The notes under the pieces are model-generated. The model saw only the letters and a program-made list of their open reading frames with translations, ran no database searches and was not told the DNA's origin. A program made the translations under genes and the position numbers. A stretch of DNA of 64,000 bases from Streptomyces sp. 35G-GA-8 (lineage in GTDB: Bacteria > Actinomycetota > Actinomycetes > Streptomycetales > Streptomycetaceae), in NCBI RefSeq assembly GCF_023534745.1, contig NZ_JAMHJQ010000012.1, forward strand, positions 185,640 through 249,639, given 5' to 3'. Each line of letters opens with the position of its first letter. Within the stretch, counting starts at the first letter, position 1. Below are positions 60,874 through 64,000 of this stretch, piece after piece.

Positions 60874-63114
60874 TCACCTGCGGACTGCCGACAGGACCTC
60901 CACTTCCGCCAGCGACAACGGAGCCGAGGCGGACGTGAGTTGAACCCTCACGAAGCGTCCCTTCGTGTCGGCTGGGATACGGGCCGGCCTGCCGGCCCCC
61001 TTCTCCTGGAAGAAGGCCTTCACACCCGGCTGGGCCAGCGTCCCCGCGACCGACTCGCTGGTAAGGGGGGCATCGGAGACGAACACCCAGTAGTCGCTCA
61101 GCCGGTCGCCACAGCAGTCCGTACGGTTCCACACGGCGATGTCGGCGATGTCGCGGCTACTTCCGAGGTCGGTCTGCCACCAGGCTTCCGACTCCGGTTC
61201 CTTGGTGTGCGTAACCGAGCCCCGCCCCCACACGCCGTCCGTGTCGCCGTCGACGGCCCGTGCGGCCACGCCTCCGTACCCATCACTCTTCTGCGTCGCG
61301 AGCGTTGCCCTGGCGACGTTCTCGAAGTGGTCGACCCCGCCCCACATGATCTGGGAGGTCTCGTAGCGAGCCTTCCCGAACGCGGACTTCGCGGTGAACC
61401 GGTACCGCTTCGGGTCGACCCCCTGAGGTGCCAGCACGGTGAACTCGACCGTCTGTGAGGCATGCGGCGCCAGCTCGTCCACGACTGCCTTGTCCGGCTT
61501 CACCGACCATCCGTCCGGCACGTCGAGGGTGATCCGTCCGTCCGGCGCGGGCCGGTCGAAGGGGTTGGTCACGGTCACGCTCGCGGTGACGGGCTCACCG
61601 GTCTCGGCGGCGGGCAGCGACAGTTTCGTCCGCTGGAGCTGCGTGATGCCCGGGGTGGTGATCTTGAAGGTGTAGGCATGCCGGCTCCGCGTCGCCGACT
61701 CGCCCTCGGCGGGCATCGTGATGCTCACCTTCCCGTCCGCCCGCACGAACGGCAGATGGGAACCGTCCGAGCCAAGGAGCTTCACGGAGCTGTTGTCGGC
61801 GAGCGGCAGATCACCGGAGAGAGTGAGCTTCTCCCCCGGCCACTTCAGGGCGGTGGCGTACAGGGCGCCGTTCTTCATGGTGTAGCGGACAGGAACGTCG
61901 CTGTTGCCGTCCTCGGCGTGGTTCCAGTACGTCGTCCCGTAGATCGCCTCGCCGTTGATCTTCAGCCAGGCTCCCAGGTCGCGCACACGCTCCGCTTGCA
62001 TCTCCGGGATGGAACCGTCTGCCTTGGGGCCCAGATTGAGGAGCAGATTGCCGTTCTTGCTGACGATGTCCGTGAAGCTGTCGATGAGTTCGTCGGAGGA
62101 GAGCAGGTCCTCGGACCGCTCCTCCGCGTTGTAGCCGAACGATCCGCCCAGGCCGCGGGTGGCCTCCCACTTCTCCGGATTGATGTCGGGCTCGACGGTG
62201 TACTCGGGGGTGTCGAAGTCACCGATCCAGTTGCCGCACCGGTCGTTGACCGCGACATCCTTGGGGTGCGGGCGGTTCTTGGCCTGGTTGTAGAACTCGG
62301 CCATGAACTGGTTGGCGTTGTTGGGCCCATTGCTGTCGCACCAGATGATGTCGGGGTCGAACTCCTCGACCAGTTCCTTCATCTGCGGATACTGATGATC
62401 CATCACATAGTCGTTGACGGACCTGTATCCGGTGTACGGGATGTCCTTGCCCGTGTACGGGTTCACCATCCCCTTGCGCAGCTGGCCCCCCACGGGGTGG
62501 TACCACTCGATCATCGAGTAGTAGAGGCCCCTCTTGAGCGGCGAGTCCTTGGCGGCATCCATCAGCTCCTTGACGAGGTCGCGGCGTGGGCCGTGCGCCA
62601 CCGTGGAACGGTCGGTGGTCTTCGTATCCCACAGCGCCACACCGTCATGGTGCTTGGTGACGAGGTCGAAGTACTTCCCGCCGCCCTCCTCGAAGAGCTT
62701 CAGCCACTCCCGCGGCTTGAAATTCACGGGCTTCCAATCCTCGATGAACCGGTCGTAGGGAAAATCCTCTCCGTAGACCTGCCGGTGGCGGTTGTACGTC
62801 TCGCTGCCGACCGAGTTCATGAGCCGGACGTAGTGCTCCGCGTACGACGCCTGGCCGTGCTTGTTCGGAGCGTAGGCCGGCACGGAGTAAGGACCCCAGT
62901 GGATGAAGAAGCCCAGCTTGGCATCGTCGAACCACCGCGGGGACTTGTGCTGCCGCAGGGACTCGGGCGTCGGCTCGTAGTCGCCCACGGACGACTCCGT
63001 TGGCCCTGTCTTCTCCTGGGCCGTTGCCACAGGACTCAGGTTCGGTACCGTGGCGGCCAGGACGCCGAGGACACCCAGCCCCGCCCACCATCTCGTGCGC
63101 ATCGCTGATTTCAT
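60874..63114 (-). CDS. Secreted alpha-L-fucosidase (GH29) with NEW3-like and discoidin domains
   Basis: 746 residues from ATG 63114. Signal peptide RWWAGLGVLGVLAATVPNLS PVATA. The GH29 barrel (about 45-400) shows KLGFFIHWGPYSVPAY, GGKYFDLVTKHHDGVALW, the nucleophile D260 in DIIWCDSNG, and KNGNLLLNLGPKADGSI. An immunoglobulin-like sandwich follows (about 400-490), then a NEW3-type domain (about 500-600), then an F5/8 type C domain (about 605-746) with SEAWWQTDLGSSRDIADIAV and NRTDCCGDR. It removes terminal L-fucose and anchors to glycan. It lies 51 bp downstream of a second GH29 gene on the same strand. Confidence 0.92.
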   Translation of the reverse strand: MKSAMRTRWWAGLGVLGVLAATVPNLSPVATAQEKTGPTESSVGDYEPTPESLRQHKSPRWFDDAKLGFFIHWGPYSVPAYAPNKHGQASYAEHYVRLMNSVGSETYNRHRQVYGEDFPYDRFIEDWKPVNFKPREWLKLFEEGGGKYFDLVTKHHDGVALWDTKTTDRSTVAHGPRRDLVKELMDAAKDSPLKRGLYYSMIEWYHPVGGQLRKGMVNPYTGKDIPYTGYRSVNDYVMDHQYPQMKELVEEFDPDIIWCDSNGPNNANQFMAEFYNQAKNRPHPKDVAVNDRCGNWIGDFDTPEYTVEPDINPEKWEATRGLGGSFGYNAEERSEDLLSSDELIDSFTDIVSKNGNLLLNLGPKADGSIPEMQAERVRDLGAWLKINGEAIYGTTYWNHAEDGNSDVPVRYTMKNGALYATALKWPGEKLTLSGDLPLADNSSVKLLGSDGSHLPFVRADGKVSITMPAEGESATRSRHAYTFKITTPGITQLQRTKLSLPAAETGEPVTASVTVTNPFDRPAPDGRITLDVPDGWSVKPDKAVVDELAPHASQTVEFTVLAPQGVDPKRYRFTAKSAFGKARYETSQIMWGGVDHFENVARATLATQKSDGYGGVAARAVDGDTDGVWGRGSVTHTKEPESEAWWQTDLGSSRDIADIAVWNRTDCCGDRLSDYWVFVSDAPLTSESVAGTLAQPGVKAFFQEKGAGRPARIPADTKGRFVRVQLTSASAPLSLAEVEVLSAVRR

Positions 63115-63165
63115 CTCTCTCTTTCTGCTGGCCAATACGAAGTGCGTCCCACGGAAGCAACCGCG

Positions 63166-64000
63166 TCACGTCCGCGGGCTGAAGACCTGGACCTCCGCCA
63201 GCGAGAGCGCGTCACTGGCGGACGTGAGCTGGACACGCACATGGCGTCCTGTGGTGTCGACGGGGATCCGGGTCGGGCTGCCCCCGGGGTCCTGCTGGTA
63301 GTACGCCTTCACACCCGGCTGGGCGAGGGTGTCCTTGACCGACGAACCGGTGAAGGGAGTGTCGGAGACGAACACGTAGTAGTTGGAGAGGCGTTCGGAG
63401 CAGCAGTCGGAACGGTTCCACAGCGCGATGTCACTGATACTCCTGCTGCCGCCGAGGTCGGTCTGCCACCAGGCTTCCGACTCGGGCTCCAGCGTGTGGG
63501 TGACCGATCCCTCGAAGAACTGGCCTTTGGTGTTCCCGTCGACGGCCCGCGCCGCGACAGCGTCCAGCCGGGTGCTCTTCTGCGTGGCCCGCGTGCCCTT
63601 GGCGACGTTGTCGATGGAGGTGACCCCCGCCCACAGTTGCTGCGAGGCCGTGTAGTGGGCGCGGCCGAATGTTGTCGCGGTGGTGACGGTGTAGCGGGCG
63701 GGCACCACGTCTCGCGGAGCGGTTACGGTGACCTCGACGGTCTTCGAACTGTGCGCGGGCAGTGGGCCGATGTGCGTTTCCTCCTCCCGCACCGTCCAGC
63801 CCTGCGGCACATCGAGGGTGACGCGTCCGGCCGGGGCCCGCCGTCCGGAGGGATTGGTGACCTTGACGCCTACCGTGAAGGGCACTCCGGCCTTGGCGAG
63901 AAACGGCTCGCCCGGACCCTGGCCGGCGGGCAGCCGCAGGTCGGTGCGGAGGATCTGTCGCACGCCCGGTGTGGTGATCTTGAAGGTGAAGGCATGCCGG
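63166..64000 (-). CDS. Second alpha-L-fucosidase-like gene, 5' part beyond the window
   Basis: The visible 278 codons encode the end of the protein: HAFTFKITTPGVRQILRTDL, a NEW3-type domain (FTVGVKVTNPSGRRAPAGRV), and an F5/8 type C domain (SEAWWQTDLGGSRSISDIAL WNRSDCCSERLSNYYVFVSD). Every segment has a counterpart in the neighbouring fucosidase, so this is a tandem paralogue, probably also with a GH29 domain upstream. The frame runs open to the window edge; the internal ATG near 63963 is not the start. Confidence 0.85.
   Translation of the reverse strand, partial: RHAFTFKITTPGVRQILRTDLRLPAGQGPGEPFLAKAGVPFTVGVKVTNPSGRRAPAGRVTLDVPQGWTVREEETHIGPLPAHSSKTVEVTVTAPRDVVPARYTVTTATTFGRAHYTASQQLWAGVTSIDNVAKGTRATQKSTRLDAVAARAVDGNTKGQFFEGSVTHTLEPESEAWWQTDLGGSRSISDIALWNRSDCCSERLSNYYVFVSDTPFTGSSVKDTLAQPGVKAYYQQDPGGSPTRIPVDTTGRHVRVQLTSASDALSLAEVQVFSPRT

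Noticed and set aside
1-64000. CRISPR arrays, tRNA or rRNA genes, prophage or complete insertion sequences
   Set aside because: Scanned by eye for regularly spaced repeats, tRNA-like T-loops and transposase or integrase motifs. Only the short tandem repeats and the 184-bp transposase-less element were found.
54035-64000. A natural-product biosynthetic gene cluster
   Set aside because: No synthase, tailoring set or resistance gene. The content is a transporter plus carbohydrate-active enzymes.

Overview
The window looks like a stretch of chromosome from a Streptomyces-type actinomycete. The DNA is very G+C rich with G/C-ending codons, many starts are GTG or TTG, secreted enzymes carry twin-arginine or lipoprotein signals, and the families (LacI, ROK, PucR and LysR regulators, CUT1 sugar transporters, discoidin-tailed glycosidases) are typical of that genus. 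No tRNA, rRNA, CRISPR array, phage module or complete transposon was seen.

Left part (1-32 kb): accessory DNA with many decayed genes. It starts with relics of an MFS exporter, a frameshifted glycosyltransferase and a MerR regulator (0.3-2.4 kb). A minus-strand operon follows: a DUF4034-like helical protein, an HSP90-family chaperone and a long TPR protein (2.7-8.6 kb). Next come a broken sugar permease, a LysR regulator beside a decayed M20 peptidase, a GH71/99-like secreted glycosidase, a DUF6000/GNAT pair, and a LacI - RpiB - MFS set with a perfect LacI-type operator. An isolated HoxX homologue follows, then an aminoglycoside-phosphotransferase-like kinase and a secreted nuclease-fold protein. 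After these are a multiply frameshifted P-loop regulator, an isochorismatase-type hydrolase, a secreted SGNH hydrolase, and a methyltransferase relic whose end is formed by a 184-bp element with 22-bp perfect terminal inverted repeats.

Middle part (32-47 kb): a compact plus-strand locus that appears to import and break down N-acylated, possibly D-configured, amino acids and small peptides. It runs: D-aminoacylase remnant, M20 carboxypeptidase, GNAT-like protein, N-acylamino acid racemase, PucR regulator, peptide-binding lipoprotein, permease, a fused permease-ATPase, a second ATPase, and an 1136-residue fusion of an S9 peptidase with a serine beta-lactamase-fold hydrolase. Most genes overlap by a few bases. 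A shared motif lies upstream of the regulator and of the transporter.

Right part (47-64 kb): a polysaccharide-utilisation locus. A minus-strand operon encodes a sugar-binding lipoprotein, two CUT1 permeases, an unusual secreted barrel enzyme, a GH16 hydrolase, a chondroitinase-ABC-like PL8 lyase and a DUF5107/TPR protein. A divergent ROK repressor faces it, and matching operator-like sequences lie in front of the operon and in front of the DUF5107 gene. Beyond a bidirectional terminator are two tandem alpha-L-fucosidases, the second cut by the window edge. Lyase plus fucosidases suggests a fucosylated, uronic-acid-containing glycan, but this is inference.
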